A stretch of DNA of 64,000 bases from Campylobacterota bacterium (GCA_040752835.1 JBFMGG010000006.1:186001-250000); one strand, 5' to 3'; positions 25,380 to 34,260 are shown, counted from the stretch's first letter. The notes: generated by a model not told the origin, from the letters alone. Translations and numbers: made by a program.

Positions 25380-26318
25380 ATGCTGCGATCGTTTACGACC
25401 GAACCCATGAGCGCGATTCTCGCGTGGGCCCAAAAATCGCTTGAGCAAACCGATACGTTCTCGTTTGAGGTCCTCAACCCCGACGTTGCACGGGGGTACT
25501 ACGCGGGGGAAAGCGTCACGATCGGAGAGACGGAGTATCTCTACCGTTCCTACAAAGCCTGGAACGATCTGGCCGAGCTTCTCTTCTGCCGTCTGCTGAC
25601 CCCCGAAAAAATCACCGAACATACCGTCCGGCTGACGTTGGAGAAAATCGACCGAAGTGATTCGTTCCACCACTCGTGTGAAAAAGAGGAAAAATACGGC
25701 ACCGCATCCGAATTTTCCCGTATCCGGAAAAACGAAGAACCGGCATTCCTCTTCGCGTACCTGCGCGCCCTGCACAGCGTCAGGACGGGAGAGAAAAAAC
25801 GGATTCTGAACCTGGGGATCAACACGGGGGACGAGTTCGATCTGATCCGACGCATCCTCCCGGATGAGATCTACCGGGAAATCGAACTTGTCGGAGTCGA
25901 CCATTCCGAAAGCGCGATCGCCCTCGCCCGACAGCGGTTTGATGAAGGAAATGCGGCGTTTTACGTCCACGACATCAACCATCTGGAGACGCTTGCGGTG
26001 GGACGATTCGACCTCATCGTCTCGATCGGTACCCTCCAAAGCCCCGGCATCGATTTCAAGCCGCTCTTTATGCAACTGGTGCAGGAGTATCTGACCCCGC
26101 AGGGGGCGATGATACTTGGCTTTCCCAATTGCCGGTGGATGGACGGAGAGATGATTTATGGCGCGAAGGCCCCCAATTACCCCTATTCGGAACTCTCGCT
26201 CGTCATCAAGGACATCCATTACTGCAAAAAATACCTGCAACAAAAAAAGTTCCGCGTCACCGTAACCGGAAGAGACTACCTGTTTCTCACCGCCACGCGT
26301 ATCCAAACGGCGCATTAA
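25380..26318 (+). CDS. Class I SAM-dependent methyltransferase
   Basis: 312 residues from ATG 25380, which has SD AAGGAGA at 25368-25374; in-frame starts at 25335 and 25308 lack a site and lie before or in the promoter. The Rossmann core is in the second half: RILNLGINTGDEFDLI (motif I), IELVGVDHSESAIALARQRF (motif II) and FDLIVSIGTLQSPG (motif IV). The first 120 residues are a helical domain I do not recognise. The substrate is unknown. It may form a pair with the lytic transglycosylase gene downstream, but that gene has its own -10. Confidence 0.82.
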   Translation: MLRSFTTEPMSAILAWAQKSLEQTDTFSFEVLNPDVARGYYAGESVTIGETEYLYRSYKAWNDLAELLFCRLLTPEKITEHTVRLTLEKIDRSDSFHHSCEKEEKYGTASEFSRIRKNEEPAFLFAYLRALHSVRTGEKKRILNLGINTGDEFDLIRRILPDEIYREIELVGVDHSESAIALARQRFDEGNAAFYVHDINHLETLAVGRFDLIVSIGTLQSPGIDFKPLFMQLVQEYLTPQGAMILGFPNCRWMDGEMIYGAKAPNYPYSELSLVIKDIHYCKKYLQQKKFRVTVTGRDYLFLTATRIQTAH

Positions 26319-26339
26319 CCGTGTAAACGGCGAATATGC

Positions 26340-26345
26340 TACAAT
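26340..26345 (+). promoter_or_regulatory. -10 element of the lytic transglycosylase gene
   Basis: TATGCTACAAT (hexamer TACAAT) 6 bases before the ATG at 26352. The distance leaves almost no leader, so this transcript may also be leaderless unless the true -10 is elsewhere. Confidence 0.35.
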
Positions 26346-26351
26346 AAATCC

Positions 26352-26999
26352 ATGATACGTTATTTATTTTTATTATCGCTTGTCGTACTGCTACCGTTGG
26401 GAGCGGCAGCGATACCCGCCGACAAAATCGACGCGTCGCTCGCGGCACTGGGAAGTGAGGAGCGGCTTTCCGATTCGAAAACCCTCGCTCTTCTGCTGGA
26501 GCGGTATTCCCCTTCCGTTTCGATTCTCCACCGCCGCCACCGTACTACTGCCGCCGAACACCGCGCAATTGAAGAAGCGTTTGCCGAAGCGGGCATTCCC
26601 CCCTTTTTCTCGCTGATCCCCTACTGCGAATCGAAATTCGATCCCGACGCACGCGGATACGGAACCGCCGGATTGTGGCAGTTCACCCGCCAGAGCGCCC
26701 GCAATTTCGGCCTGAACGTCCAGAAAGGGAACGATGAACGTCTCAACGCGCAACGCTCGACCGAAGCCGCGATACGCTACATCAAAAGCCTCAAACGTCA
26801 GTTCGGAAGCTGGTATCTGGCCGATTTCGCCTACGGAATGGGCGAGGGAAAACTGCAACAGCTGATCCGCCGTAACGGGAGCAAAAAGCTTTCCGTACTG
26901 CTCAAAGATCCCCACTTCCCCTCGGGGACCAAAGCCCATTTTGCCAAAACGCTGCTGCTGCAGGCACGGATCGCCGCGGCAAAAGAAGAAAAAGAATAA
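26352..26999 (+). CDS. Secreted lytic transglycosylase (SLT domain)
   Basis: 215 residues. Signal peptide (MIRYLFLLSLVVLLPLGAAA) followed by an SLT domain: the catalytic Glu in FFSLIPYCESKFDPDARGYG, then GTAGLWQFTRQSARNFGL, and the YIKSLKRQFGSWYLADFAYG helix with its AYG motif (about residues 80-165). It resembles the catalytic part of MltD without LysM repeats. It cleaves peptidoglycan glycan strands in the periplasm. Confidence 0.92.
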   Translation: MIRYLFLLSLVVLLPLGAAAIPADKIDASLAALGSEERLSDSKTLALLLERYSPSVSILHRRHRTTAAEHRAIEEAFAEAGIPPFFSLIPYCESKFDPDARGYGTAGLWQFTRQSARNFGLNVQKGNDERLNAQRSTEAAIRYIKSLKRQFGSWYLADFAYGMGEGKLQQLIRRNGSKKLSVLLKDPHFPSGTKAHFAKTLLLQARIAAAKEEKE

Positions 27000-27010
27000 A
27001 CGCGATGCCG

Positions 27011-27028
27011 CCTCTCTCGAAAGAGAGG
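27011..27028. terminator. Hairpin between convergent genes
   Basis: CCTCTCT (27011-27017), loop CGAA, AGAGAGG (27022-27028) lies between the transglycosylase and the outer membrane protein gene, which converge. A CGAA tetraloop is stable, but no T-run follows on either strand. Confidence 0.4.
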
Positions 27029-27047
27029 AGACGGTAGAGAGGAAAGA

Positions 27048-27611
27048 TTAGAAGCGGTAGCCGATTTTGACCTGCGCGCGGTAGTTGTCGAGGTCTTCTT
27101 TATAGGTGTTCGTAAGCTCGGCTTTCTGCGTCCACTGGTAGCGGATATCCGCCCCCGTATAGATTTCGCGGCTGATGTTGTATTTGAGCCCCGTCCCGGC
27201 CTGAAGGGTAAAAACCGTATCGCTTTTGTCCATATCCGAGAAAATCACGCCGAATCCCGGACCGAATCCCCACTCGACACCGTTGCGGAGTGTAATCAGG
27301 TAATAGGGGTTGAACTCGAGGTTGGTCATCGACAACCCGTCGCTGTTAAAGCGGTTCAGCATGATCTGCTGACGGAGGTTGTCCCAGGGAAGGGTAAAGA
27401 CGGGGCAATCCAGAGAGATTTCGATCCCTGCCGTCTGACCTGCGGCCGAAACGTTTTTAAGATTCATGTACCCCGCGCTCACGCCTACCTGGATATTCGG
27501 GCAAAAACCCGCATCAAGAATCGGAAGGGCTTTAAATTCCCCTGCCGACGCATGCGCGCCGATCAGAAGGGATGCCGCGAGGGCAGTTTTGGCCAAAGTT
27601 GTCAGTCTCAT
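27048..27611 (-). CDS. Outer membrane beta-barrel protein
   Basis: 187 residues from ATG 27611 (SD AGGAG; the frame is open 11 codons further). Signal peptide (RLTTLAKTALAASLLIGAHA) followed by alternating strands with aromatic girdle residues and a C-terminal VKIGYRF ending in Phe, the signal for outer-membrane barrel insertion. About eight strands fit the length, as in small OmpA/OmpW-like barrels. No specific function is visible. Confidence 0.78.
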   Translation of the reverse strand: MRLTTLAKTALAASLLIGAHASAGEFKALPILDAGFCPNIQVGVSAGYMNLKNVSAAGQTAGIEISLDCPVFTLPWDNLRQQIMLNRFNSDGLSMTNLEFNPYYLITLRNGVEWGFGPGFGVIFSDMDKSDTVFTLQAGTGLKYNISREIYTGADIRYQWTQKAELTNTYKEDLDNYRAQVKIGYRF

Positions 27612-27643
27612 TCTCACTCCTGTATAGTCGATTGGAAGAGACA

Positions 27644-27649
27644 AGTATA
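27644..27649 (-). promoter_or_regulatory. -10 element of the outer membrane protein gene
   Basis: AGTATA on plus (TATACT on minus), 32 bases before the start at 27611. Confidence 0.45.
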
Positions 27650-27690
27650 GCGCAGTTCGGATAAAATGTGATAGATATGTGATGGGAAAT

Positions 27691-27702
27691 CCCCGTACGG
27701 GG
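27691..27702. terminator. CCCCGTACGGGG palindrome downstream of yebC
   Basis: A perfect 12-base palindrome 11 bases past the yebC stop. On the minus strand it is followed by ATTTCCC. It may end the yebC transcript, though a hairpin would need to open the central GTAC as loop. Confidence 0.4.
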
Positions 27703-27712
27703 AGAGAAGCGC

Positions 27713-28420
27713 TTAGCCGATGTTCGTGTAAACGGCCTGGACGTCGTCGTCCTCTTCGATACGGTCGATCAGCTTTTCGATATCGACCATCTGTTCGTCG
27801 GTGAATTCCACCGTCGTGTTTGGAATACGTTCCAATGCCGCTTTGGAAGGGGCGATATCGAGCTCTTCGAGTGCCGCCGAAAGGGTTCCGAACGCGGTGT
27901 AATCACCCGTTACGCTCACTTCGCCTTCATCCTCTTCAAGCTCTTCAAGCCCCGCATCGATCAGCGCCATTTCCAGCTCTTCAAGGTCCATCTCGGGTTT
28001 GGGGAAGCTGAACACCGCTTTGCGGCTGAACATGAACTCCAGCGCGCCGTTGTTGAGCATCTCCCCTTTGGCTTTAGAAAAGTAGCTGCGGATGTTTCCG
28101 ACGGTACGGGTGTTGTTATCGGTCGCGCATTCGACGAAGATGAGAACGCCGTGCGGCCCTTTCCCCTCGATGTTCACCTCGATAATGTTGGCCGCGTCTT
28201 TACCGAACGCCCGTTTGATCGCCGCTTCGATGTTGTCTTTGGGCATATTCTGCGCTTTCGCCGTCAAGATCGCCGTACGAAGCTTGGGATTCATTTCGGG
28301 ATCGGCACCCCCCTCTTTGGCCGCCATCGTAATGATTTTGCCCAGTTTCGGGAAAACTCTCGACATATTTCCCCAGCGTTTCATTTTGGCCGCTTTGCGG
28401 TATTCAAACGCTCTTCCCAT
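27713..28420 (-). CDS. yebC: YebC/PmpR-family regulator or translation factor
   Basis: 235 residues, full family length. It starts [20 protein letters not shown], then [20 protein letters not shown] and [17 protein letters not shown], all highly conserved in YebC proteins, and ends with the acidic [16 protein letters not shown] segment. Members have been described as transcription regulators and more recently as factors that help ribosomes through proline runs. TATAAT on the minus strand at 28465-28460. Confidence 0.95.
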   Translation of the reverse strand: MGRAFEYRKAAKMKRWGNMSRVFPKLGKIITMAAKEGGADPEMNPKLRTAILTAKAQNMPKDNIEAAIKRAFGKDAANIIEVNIEGKGPHGVLIFVECATDNNTRTVGNIRSYFSKAKGEMLNNGALEFMFSRKAVFSFPKPEMDLEELEMALIDAGLEELEEDEGEVSVTGDYTAFGTLSAALEELDIAPSKAALERIPNTTVEFTDEQMVDIEKLIDRIEEDDDVQAVYTNIG

Positions 28421-28459
28421 GCGGTATGCTCCTCTGTGTGATCTGTAAAAATTGGTCGA

Positions 28460-28465
28460 ATTATA
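28460..28465 (-). promoter_or_regulatory. -10 element of yebC
   Basis: ATTATA on plus (TATAAT on minus), 39 bases before the yebC start. Confidence 0.5.
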
Positions 28466-28479
28466 GCCGTTTTAGCCGA

Positions 28480-29355
28480 TTATGACAACCGCCTCCGGGC
28501 TGAAAAATTGATCAGATAGACCGCCGCCATGCTGATCGCTCCGCCGATCAGCAGCGACGTCGAGGGAATTTCATCCAGGAGAAGATAACTGCTCGCCAGC
28601 GCGCAGACGGGAACGAGAAACATATACGAACTCGCCCTCCCCGAACCCATCTTGCCCGAAGCGACAAAATAGATCGTGGATGCGACCGTCTGTCCCAGTA
28701 CGGAGAGATAGATCAACGCTCCCCAGAACCGTGCATCCTGCTCGAAAACCGAGCCGATGCCGTGAGGATAAGCGACGAAAAACATCCCTGCCGTCGCGAT
28801 CAGCCCCAGTAAAAACGTATAATGGATCGGATCGAGATGGAGGTGGGAACGCTGCGCGGCAAGGGTGAGGACCGCCCACACCGCAGCGCACCCGACGAAG
28901 ACGAGGTTCCCTCCATGCAGCAGCACTTCGCCCTCCCACACCTGCACCATGACCGCTCCGCCGATCAAACCGATGACCAGGCCAGCGATGTGGCGGCGGG
29001 TCGGTTTCATTCCCAGTACGGCTACGGCGATCAGAACCGTCAGCACGGGACTGAGCGTCGTGATGACGACGCCCCCTGCCCCCGCGCTGCCGACATAGAC
29101 GCCGTAAAAAGACAACGCCATGAAAAGGGCATTGAGCAACGCGCTGAGCGATGCCCACCCCAGTGCCTGGGCACTCAGGCGCAAGGGCTTCCGGCGCCAC
29201 CACAAAATCGGCACGAAAGCCGCAGCCATCAGAGCGAAACGCCAAAAAGTGGCCACTTCCCACGACACGCTCTGCGAAAGGATTTTGAGCGCCGGCCAGC
29301 CGCCGCCCCAGAGCATCATCGCGAGGATCATCAAAAAAGGGAGGGGAGCGTTCAT
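28480..29355 (-). CDS. EamA/DMT-family transporter (second copy)
   Basis: 291 residues with ten predicted helices in two EamA repeats. It opens MNAPLPFLMILAMMLWGGGW and has TFWRFALMAAAFVPILWW and GAGGVVITTLSPVLTVLIAV, closely parallel to the EamA protein at 23615-24496 (VAAFWRYAVSFASIVPLIW, GGTLVTSTSPIITYALSI). The two are probably paralogues with related substrates. Its stop lies 59 bases from yebC and it is preceded by the ATPase gene on the same strand (31-base gap). Confidence 0.9.
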   Translation of the reverse strand: MNAPLPFLMILAMMLWGGGWPALKILSQSVSWEVATFWRFALMAAAFVPILWWRRKPLRLSAQALGWASLSALLNALFMALSFYGVYVGSAGAGGVVITTLSPVLTVLIAVAVLGMKPTRRHIAGLVIGLIGGAVMVQVWEGEVLLHGGNLVFVGCAAVWAVLTLAAQRSHLHLDPIHYTFLLGLIATAGMFFVAYPHGIGSVFEQDARFWGALIYLSVLGQTVASTIYFVASGKMGSGRASSYMFLVPVCALASSYLLLDEIPSTSLLIGGAISMAAVYLINFSARRRLS

Positions 29356-29386
29356 AAAAAGGGTGTCCTAACCGCGCAAAAGCGGG

Positions 29387-30109
29387 TTAGAGGTCGATGT
29401 GGACGATATCGCTTTGGATATTGTTGAACAGGAGCGAGCGGTTGTCGACGCGGTGCTGGTAGAGGAACGTATGGGGTTTCATGTTCCGAAGGACGGTCGT
29501 ATTGTAATAATAGGCGTTCGAACAGCGTCCGATAAAGAGGAACGAAAAGAGGAGTTTGATACGGGGATTTTCGAAAATCTCGCTGGGCTGCGCGAGGAAA
29601 GTGAGGCCGAATTTTTTGAGGTTTACCAGATCGAAGATGTAGAAAATAAAATCTTCGAATTTCGCGTGGAACCCTTCGACGTTGGCGATATCCTGCATGA
29701 AATAGTAATAGTTGTCGAGAAGCTCGCGTTTTTGCATCATCCGTGAGAGCTTACTCTTGATGTCGCGCTTGCTGGCAAAATACGAGGGGTTGACGGCCAT
29801 GTAGATGTTTTTGCGTTCACCGATCGCGGCATCGACGGCGGCATCAAACGCATCGCTTTCGTCAAAGCGCATGTAGTGGAATTCACTGCCGTGTTTGAAA
29901 CGCTCTTCGATCTGGTCGATTTCCGGATCGGAAAAGTCGAGGTAAAGGGTCGGGATACCGTTGTCGATGACGAATTCGCGGATTTTGTTGGCCAGATGGG
30001 TTTTCCCCGAACCCGGTTCAGCCAGGATCAGCGTGTTTTCACGCAAGACGCGGTCGTGCAGTTCAAGGTTGGCAATCGAGTTTTTAAATTTTCCGATTTT
30101 TCGTTTCAT
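29387..30109 (-). CDS. Orphan P-loop ATPase
   Basis: 240 residues. Walker A is in LILAEPGSGKTHLANKI (about residues 27-43), and a TLYLDFSDPEID segment follows. The DFSDPE and the C-terminal FIGRCSNAYYYNTTVLRN resemble the HerA/FtsK side of P-loop proteins rather than ABC or AAA proteins, but I could not assign a family. No membrane segment. It has its own -10 (30138-30133, minus strand) and lies next to yaeQ and an EamA gene without obvious functional link. Confidence 0.65.
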   Translation of the reverse strand: MKRKIGKFKNSIANLELHDRVLRENTLILAEPGSGKTHLANKIREFVIDNGIPTLYLDFSDPEIDQIEERFKHGSEFHYMRFDESDAFDAAVDAAIGERKNIYMAVNPSYFASKRDIKSKLSRMMQKRELLDNYYYFMQDIANVEGFHAKFEDFIFYIFDLVNLKKFGLTFLAQPSEIFENPRIKLLFSFLFIGRCSNAYYYNTTVLRNMKPHTFLYQHRVDNRSLLFNNIQSDIVHIDL

Positions 30110-30132
30110 GGTCGTATCCGGTGGATGAAATA

Positions 30133-30138
30133 ATTATA
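30133..30138 (-). promoter_or_regulatory. -10 element of the P-loop ATPase gene
   Basis: ATTATA on plus (TATAAT on minus), 23 bases before the start at 30109. Confidence 0.45.
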
Positions 30139-30195
30139 AAAGCGAGTATAGCCAAATAAAGATAAATGGCCCGAATCGGGGAGGCACGGCTGCGC

Positions 30196-30723
30196 CTATT
30201 GCCACCGCTCTTGCGTTATCGTAACATCCCCCGCATCCGAATGAAGACTCATTTCGCCGTCGCTGACCGTAGCGGAAAGACGCATCGAGCGGCCGTAGAG
30301 TTTTTCGATCTCCCCGGCGTCGAGATGGATGATTTGCAGATTCCTGAACCGCGCGAACGTACTCCCGTTTTGACGCCACCACGCACTCGCGGCCTTGGCG
30401 TTATAGGTGTAGACGATGACCTTCTCGCTCCGTCCGCACGCTTTGCGCAGCCGCTTCTCGTCCACCTGCCCCAGATCGATCCACAGTTGTATGTCCCCGC
30501 CGTAATCCTTCTCCCACAAATCGGGTTCGTCTTCCCCCCCGATCCCCTTGGTGATTACCAGACGCTCGGTTGCGTTGAAGGCGAAAGCGACGAGACGCAT
30601 CATCAGCCGTTCGTCGGTCTCGGAAGGGTGCTGCGCAATCGTGAGATCGTGCGTTTCGTAGTAGTTGCGGTCCATATCGGCGATGTTGAGCTGGACTTTG
30701 CAGATGGTCGAACCGGCGGCCAT
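30196..30723 (-). CDS. yaeQ: YaeQ-family protein
   Basis: 175 residues, the usual size. Family text is clear: CKVQLNIADMDRNYYETHDL, IAQHPSETDERLMMRLVAFA, GEDEPDLWEKDYGGDIQLWI and VDEKRLRKACGRSEKVIVYT. YaeQ has a fold related to PD-(D/E)XK nucleases, but its function is unsettled. SD AAGGAG. Divergent from narK. Confidence 0.94.
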   Translation of the reverse strand: MAAGSTICKVQLNIADMDRNYYETHDLTIAQHPSETDERLMMRLVAFAFNATERLVITKGIGGEDEPDLWEKDYGGDIQLWIDLGQVDEKRLRKACGRSEKVIVYTYNAKAASAWWRQNGSTFARFRNLQIIHLDAGEIEKLYGRSMRLSATVSDGEMSLHSDAGDVTITQERWQ

Positions 30724-30831
30724 AGGTACTCCTTGGATAAAACGGAACTATGGCATAACGGGGCTTAGAAGACCTCGCTTCACGGAAAAATGTGATCGAT
30801 TCGTATAATTGCGACAAACTGTTTAAATATT

Positions 30832-30873
30832 AATCATAAAACTGATTTTATTATCAAAAACAATCTCTATACT
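30832..30873 (+). promoter_or_regulatory. narK promoter region
   Basis: Candidate -10 TATACT at 30868-30873, 33 bases before the narK ATG, with an inverted repeat AATCA-N6-TGATT (30832-30847) about 20 bases upstream. From the -10 onward the text CTATACTTTTAAGACTTAAA resembles the nrtA and cobA promoters. AT-rich throughout. Confidence 0.5.
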
Positions 30874-30906
30874 TTTAAGACTTAAAAATCCGAAAAGGAG
30901 CTTTCG

Positions 30907-32184
30907 ATGAAATTCGCTGATTTTAAAAAGGAAGGACACTGGCCGACGCTGCTCGCCGCCTTTCTCTATTTCGACTTTAGTTTCATGATGTGGACGATGT
31001 TGGGGCCATTGGCCACCGAGATCAACGAATCACTCACCTCTCGCGGTTTTGCCATGAACGACGACCAGACGGCGACACTCCTCGCCGTTCCGGTACTGGC
31101 GGGGGCGATTTTACGACTAGTGCTAGGAATTTTCGTCGATAAATTCGGACCCAAAAAAACCGCGTTGGTATCACAGATGATCGTTATCGCTACCCTCTTT
31201 TATGGGTATTTGAATGCCGAAACAATCAGTTATGATGAGTTGTTGTTCGTCGCTTTGGGTCTGGGATTCGCAGGTGCGTCATTCGCCGTTGCCCTCCCCC
31301 AAGCGGGACAATGGTACCCTCCCCGTCTGCAGGGAACGGTTCTGGGGATCGCGGGTGCGGGCAACATCGGTGTCGTCATCGACTTTTTGTTCGCTCCGAA
31401 AATCGCCGAAATCTGGGGGTGGCCGTCAGTCTTTCTCGTCGGCGGAGTACTATCGTTCATCGTCCTCATCGCCTATGTGTTCATGGCCAAAGACGCTCCC
31501 TCATCGGTGTATAAAGCCAACCCGAAAAAATTGGGGGACTATCTGAAACTCATGCGCGATCGCGATACGTGGTGGTTCAACCTCTTTTATGCCGTCAGTT
31601 TCGGAGGATTTATCGGCTTCGCCAACTACATGAAAGTCTATCTGATGAATACCTATGAACCGGAGATGAGCGCATTCGGTCTGAATGTGATGGACGAGGG
31701 GAACGTCAAAGTGATCGCCGGCTATTTCGGAGCGCTCTGTATCTTTGCCGGTGCGTTGCTTCGTCCGGTGGGCGGTGCCGTTGCCGATAAAATGGGGGGG
31801 GTTAAATCGCTTTATGTGTTTTACGGTAGTATCATCGTATTGGCGTTCGTCAGTGCTTTTGTCAGCCTGCCGTTTTGGGCAGCGATTGTGGTGATGTTTC
31901 TCATCATGGCGAATCTGGGGATGGCGAACGGTTCCGTGTTCCAGCTCGTCCCTCAGCGTTTCGGCAAAGACATCGGTGTCATGACGGGTCTGATCGGGAT
32001 GGCAGGCGGTTTGGGCGGAACGGCGCTCATCAAAACGTTCGGATGGTCACAGGGAGCGTATGAGGGCTATACCGCCGGATTTATCATCTTTGCGGTGATG
32101 ACCATGGTGGCTATTAGCGGAATCAGTCTGGTGAAAACACGATGGCGCACCACATGGGGCGCGGTGTCAGGAGCAAGAATCTAA
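30907..32184 (+). CDS. narK: NarK-type nitrate/nitrite transporter (MFS)
   Basis: 425 residues, twelve predicted helices. Both nitrate-signature regions are recognisable: GTVLGIAGAGNIGVVIDFLF in the first half and GVMTGLIGMAGGLGGTALIK in the second, plus GQWYPPRLQ. NarK proteins move nitrate in and/or nitrite out across the inner membrane. Strong SD AAAAGGAG. The kinase gene follows after 2 bases and the Rrf2 gene after that, so all three are probably one operon at the front of the assimilation cluster. Confidence 0.95.
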   Translation: MKFADFKKEGHWPTLLAAFLYFDFSFMMWTMLGPLATEINESLTSRGFAMNDDQTATLLAVPVLAGAILRLVLGIFVDKFGPKKTALVSQMIVIATLFYGYLNAETISYDELLFVALGLGFAGASFAVALPQAGQWYPPRLQGTVLGIAGAGNIGVVIDFLFAPKIAEIWGWPSVFLVGGVLSFIVLIAYVFMAKDAPSSVYKANPKKLGDYLKLMRDRDTWWFNLFYAVSFGGFIGFANYMKVYLMNTYEPEMSAFGLNVMDEGNVKVIAGYFGALCIFAGALLRPVGGAVADKMGGVKSLYVFYGSIIVLAFVSAFVSLPFWAAIVVMFLIMANLGMANGSVFQLVPQRFGKDIGVMTGLIGMAGGLGGTALIKTFGWSQGAYEGYTAGFIIFAVMTMVAISGISLVKTRWRTTWGAVSGARI

Positions 32185-32186
32185 CC

Positions 32187-33824
32187 ATGTTGAAACTTCA
32201 CGCTTCCGAATTCATCCTCCCCAAAGACGCCACCACAGGCGATGATGCCTGCGGATACGGCATCATCGATAATACGCTGATGGTGAGCGTATTGTGCGAC
32301 GGGGTCGGAAGTGCCGCACGCGGGGGAACCGCTGCGAGGCAATGCGTCAAATTTTTCCTCGATCAGTTCAAAAACCGTCCCCGTGCGTGGGATATCCCCA
32401 AAACGATGGAGGTTTTTACCCGCCACATCAACAGCCTCCTGTTCAAAGAATCGATGACCCAATACGGAAAAATCGAGCTCCTCACGACACTCTGCCTCGC
32501 CATTATCGAGGGGGAAAATCTCTATACCCTCAATCTGGGTGACTCGCGCATCTATCTCCTCAAAAAGAACGGTGAGTTTATCCAGCTAAGCGATGATCAC
32601 ACCATGGATGAGGAATACCTCTCCCATGTCCTCACCTCTGCCTGCGGTCTGAGCGAAAACATCGATCCGGCTATCCGAACGACAACGATCGAGGCGGGGG
32701 ATACGCTGGTGCTGTGCAGTGACGGCGTTTACACTCTTCTGGAAGAATCCGATTTTAGAGATCTGATCCAAAAGGGGCTGGGAGCCAGCACCATCATCCA
32801 CAATGCCGCCCAAACCAGCGAACCGAAAAATCGGGATGACATGGCGTTGCAACTTTTTCGTATCGAGAGCCTCGATCCTCTCCACGCTATGAAAAACTCC
32901 CCTTTGCCGATCCCTAAAACGCTTGATGAAGGGCAAATCATCGACGGTTATACCCTCATATCACCGATGATGGAACATCGCCGTATTTGGAAAGTGCTCA
33001 AAGACTCGGAAATGTATGTGATGAAATTCCCCCTCAACGATGATGAAGACTCCCTCGATGCCTTTGTCCGCGAAGCGTGGTACGCCAAACAGATCAGCCA
33101 CAAAGCGTTCCCTCATGCATGGGTGCCGGAACATCGAAGTATGCGCTATTATCTGATGGAACGGGTGGAGGGGATAAATCTCAAAGAGTATCTCAAAAAT
33201 CGTACCCTTTCGGTCGATAACGCAATCGAACTGGGAAAATTTCTCCACCGCGCCGAAGCCCATCTCCTCCATTTGGGTCTCGTACACGGCGATATCAAGC
33301 CCGATAATATCCTCGTCTATCAACGAGACGGCGAAGCGGGAGTCCACTATAAAATGGTCGATTTCGGTTCCGTCGTCGAGATTTTTTCGCAGAACTCCCG
33401 TGCGGGAACCCCCACCTACATCGCGCCGGAACGCTTCAGCGGCAGTGTTATCAACGAATCAAGCGAAATTTTCTCGATCGGAGTCACCCTCTATTGGGCG
33501 CTTACGGCACATTTTCCTTACGGAGAGATCGAACCTTTCCAGAATCCTACATTTAAAACTCCAAAACGCCCCTCCAAGCTCAACAGCAATATCCCGTTGT
33601 GGCTCGATTCGGTGATTATGCGCTCTATCGCTATCTCACCCGATCAGCGCTATCGCCATTATTCCGAACTGTTCTACGATCTGAAAGATCCCCAAAAAGT
33701 CAAACCCTATTTCAGTTCCTCCACACCGCTTATCGAGCGTTCTCCGGTGACTTTTTATAAAATCGGATTTATAATTCTGTTAATGTTAGAGATTATCACC
33801 TTTTATCTCTACGTCACCAAATAA
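32187..33824 (+). CDS. PP2C phosphatase - Ser/Thr kinase fusion with C-terminal membrane anchor
   Basis: 545 residues. Residues 1-235 are a PP2C phosphatase with the metal-binding aspartates in GDDACGYG, VLCDGVGSAARGG, LGDSRIYLL and LVLCSDGVY, then NRDDMAL. Residues about 250-515 are a Hanks-type kinase with the catalytic HGDIKPDN (H367, D369), DFGS and a GTPTYIAPE activation end. A single C-terminal helix (FIILLMLEIITFYLYVTK) should anchor it in the membrane with both enzymes in the cytosol. Similar fusions sit in nitrate-assimilation operons of other proteobacteria, as I recall, but the substrate is not known. The start at 32187 follows narK by 2 bases; a longer frame upstream is inside narK. 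Confidence 0.9.
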   Translation: MLKLHASEFILPKDATTGDDACGYGIIDNTLMVSVLCDGVGSAARGGTAARQCVKFFLDQFKNRPRAWDIPKTMEVFTRHINSLLFKESMTQYGKIELLTTLCLAIIEGENLYTLNLGDSRIYLLKKNGEFIQLSDDHTMDEEYLSHVLTSACGLSENIDPAIRTTTIEAGDTLVLCSDGVYTLLEESDFRDLIQKGLGASTIIHNAAQTSEPKNRDDMALQLFRIESLDPLHAMKNSPLPIPKTLDEGQIIDGYTLISPMMEHRRIWKVLKDSEMYVMKFPLNDDEDSLDAFVREAWYAKQISHKAFPHAWVPEHRSMRYYLMERVEGINLKEYLKNRTLSVDNAIELGKFLHRAEAHLLHLGLVHGDIKPDNILVYQRDGEAGVHYKMVDFGSVVEIFSQNSRAGTPTYIAPERFSGSVINESSEIFSIGVTLYWALTAHFPYGEIEPFQNPTFKTPKRPSKLNSNIPLWLDSVIMRSIAISPDQRYRHYSELFYDLKDPQKVKPYFSSSTPLIERSPVTFYKIGFIILLMLEIITFYLYVTK

Positions 33825-33834
33825 AAGGTTTTCA

Positions 33835-34260
33835 ATGCTCTCTTCCGCCTGCCAAGATACGATCCGTGCCGCCGTATGGCTCTCTACGAAAGAAAAAGGG
33901 GAATTTCATCGTATTCAAGTGATCAGTGAAGCATTGGATTTGCCGTTTCATTTTTTGGCAAAATCACTTCAAAAGCTGGTTCATGCGGGGATTTTGATCT
34001 CACAACGCGGAGCCGCTGGGGGGGTAACCCTCGCCAAAGAAGCTTCCGATATCACCCTCATCTCCATTATCGAAGCGGTGGACGGTACCGTCTTTTTTGA
34101 TAACTGTGTACTGGGGATCGGAGAGTGCGAAGCCGAAAAGCCGTGCGCGCTTCATGCCCAATGGGACGTTTGGCGCCAGGAGATGCTGGAAATGTACAGT
34201 GCGATGCGCCTCTCGGAAATCACCGACGACGTACTGCTGCGAAAAGTCAAACGGATATAA
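33835..34260 (+). CDS. Rrf2-family regulator of the nitrate cluster
   Basis: 141 residues. The N-terminal winged helix (IRAAVWLSTKEKGEFHRIQV, HFLAKSLQKLVHAGILISQR) ends in GAAGGVTLAKEA as in IscR/NsrR. Three cysteines follow in DNCVLGIGECEAEKPCALH with spacing C-x7-C-x5-C, the cluster-binding pattern. Located between the kinase gene and nrtA, it is the obvious local regulator, and the shared promoter text at narK, nrtA and cobA would be its candidate sites. Binding and ligand are inferred. Confidence 0.9.
   Translation: MLSSACQDTIRAAVWLSTKEKGEFHRIQVISEALDLPFHFLAKSLQKLVHAGILISQRGAAGGVTLAKEASDITLISIIEAVDGTVFFDNCVLGIGECEAEKPCALHAQWDVWRQEMLEMYSAMRLSEITDDVLLRKVKRI

Noticed and set aside
30843-30857. 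FNR-type box before narK (CTGAT-N6-ATCAA)
   Set aside because: An FNR site has 4 bases between TTGAT and ATCAA; here there are 6 and one base differs. AT-rich DNA gives such near matches often.
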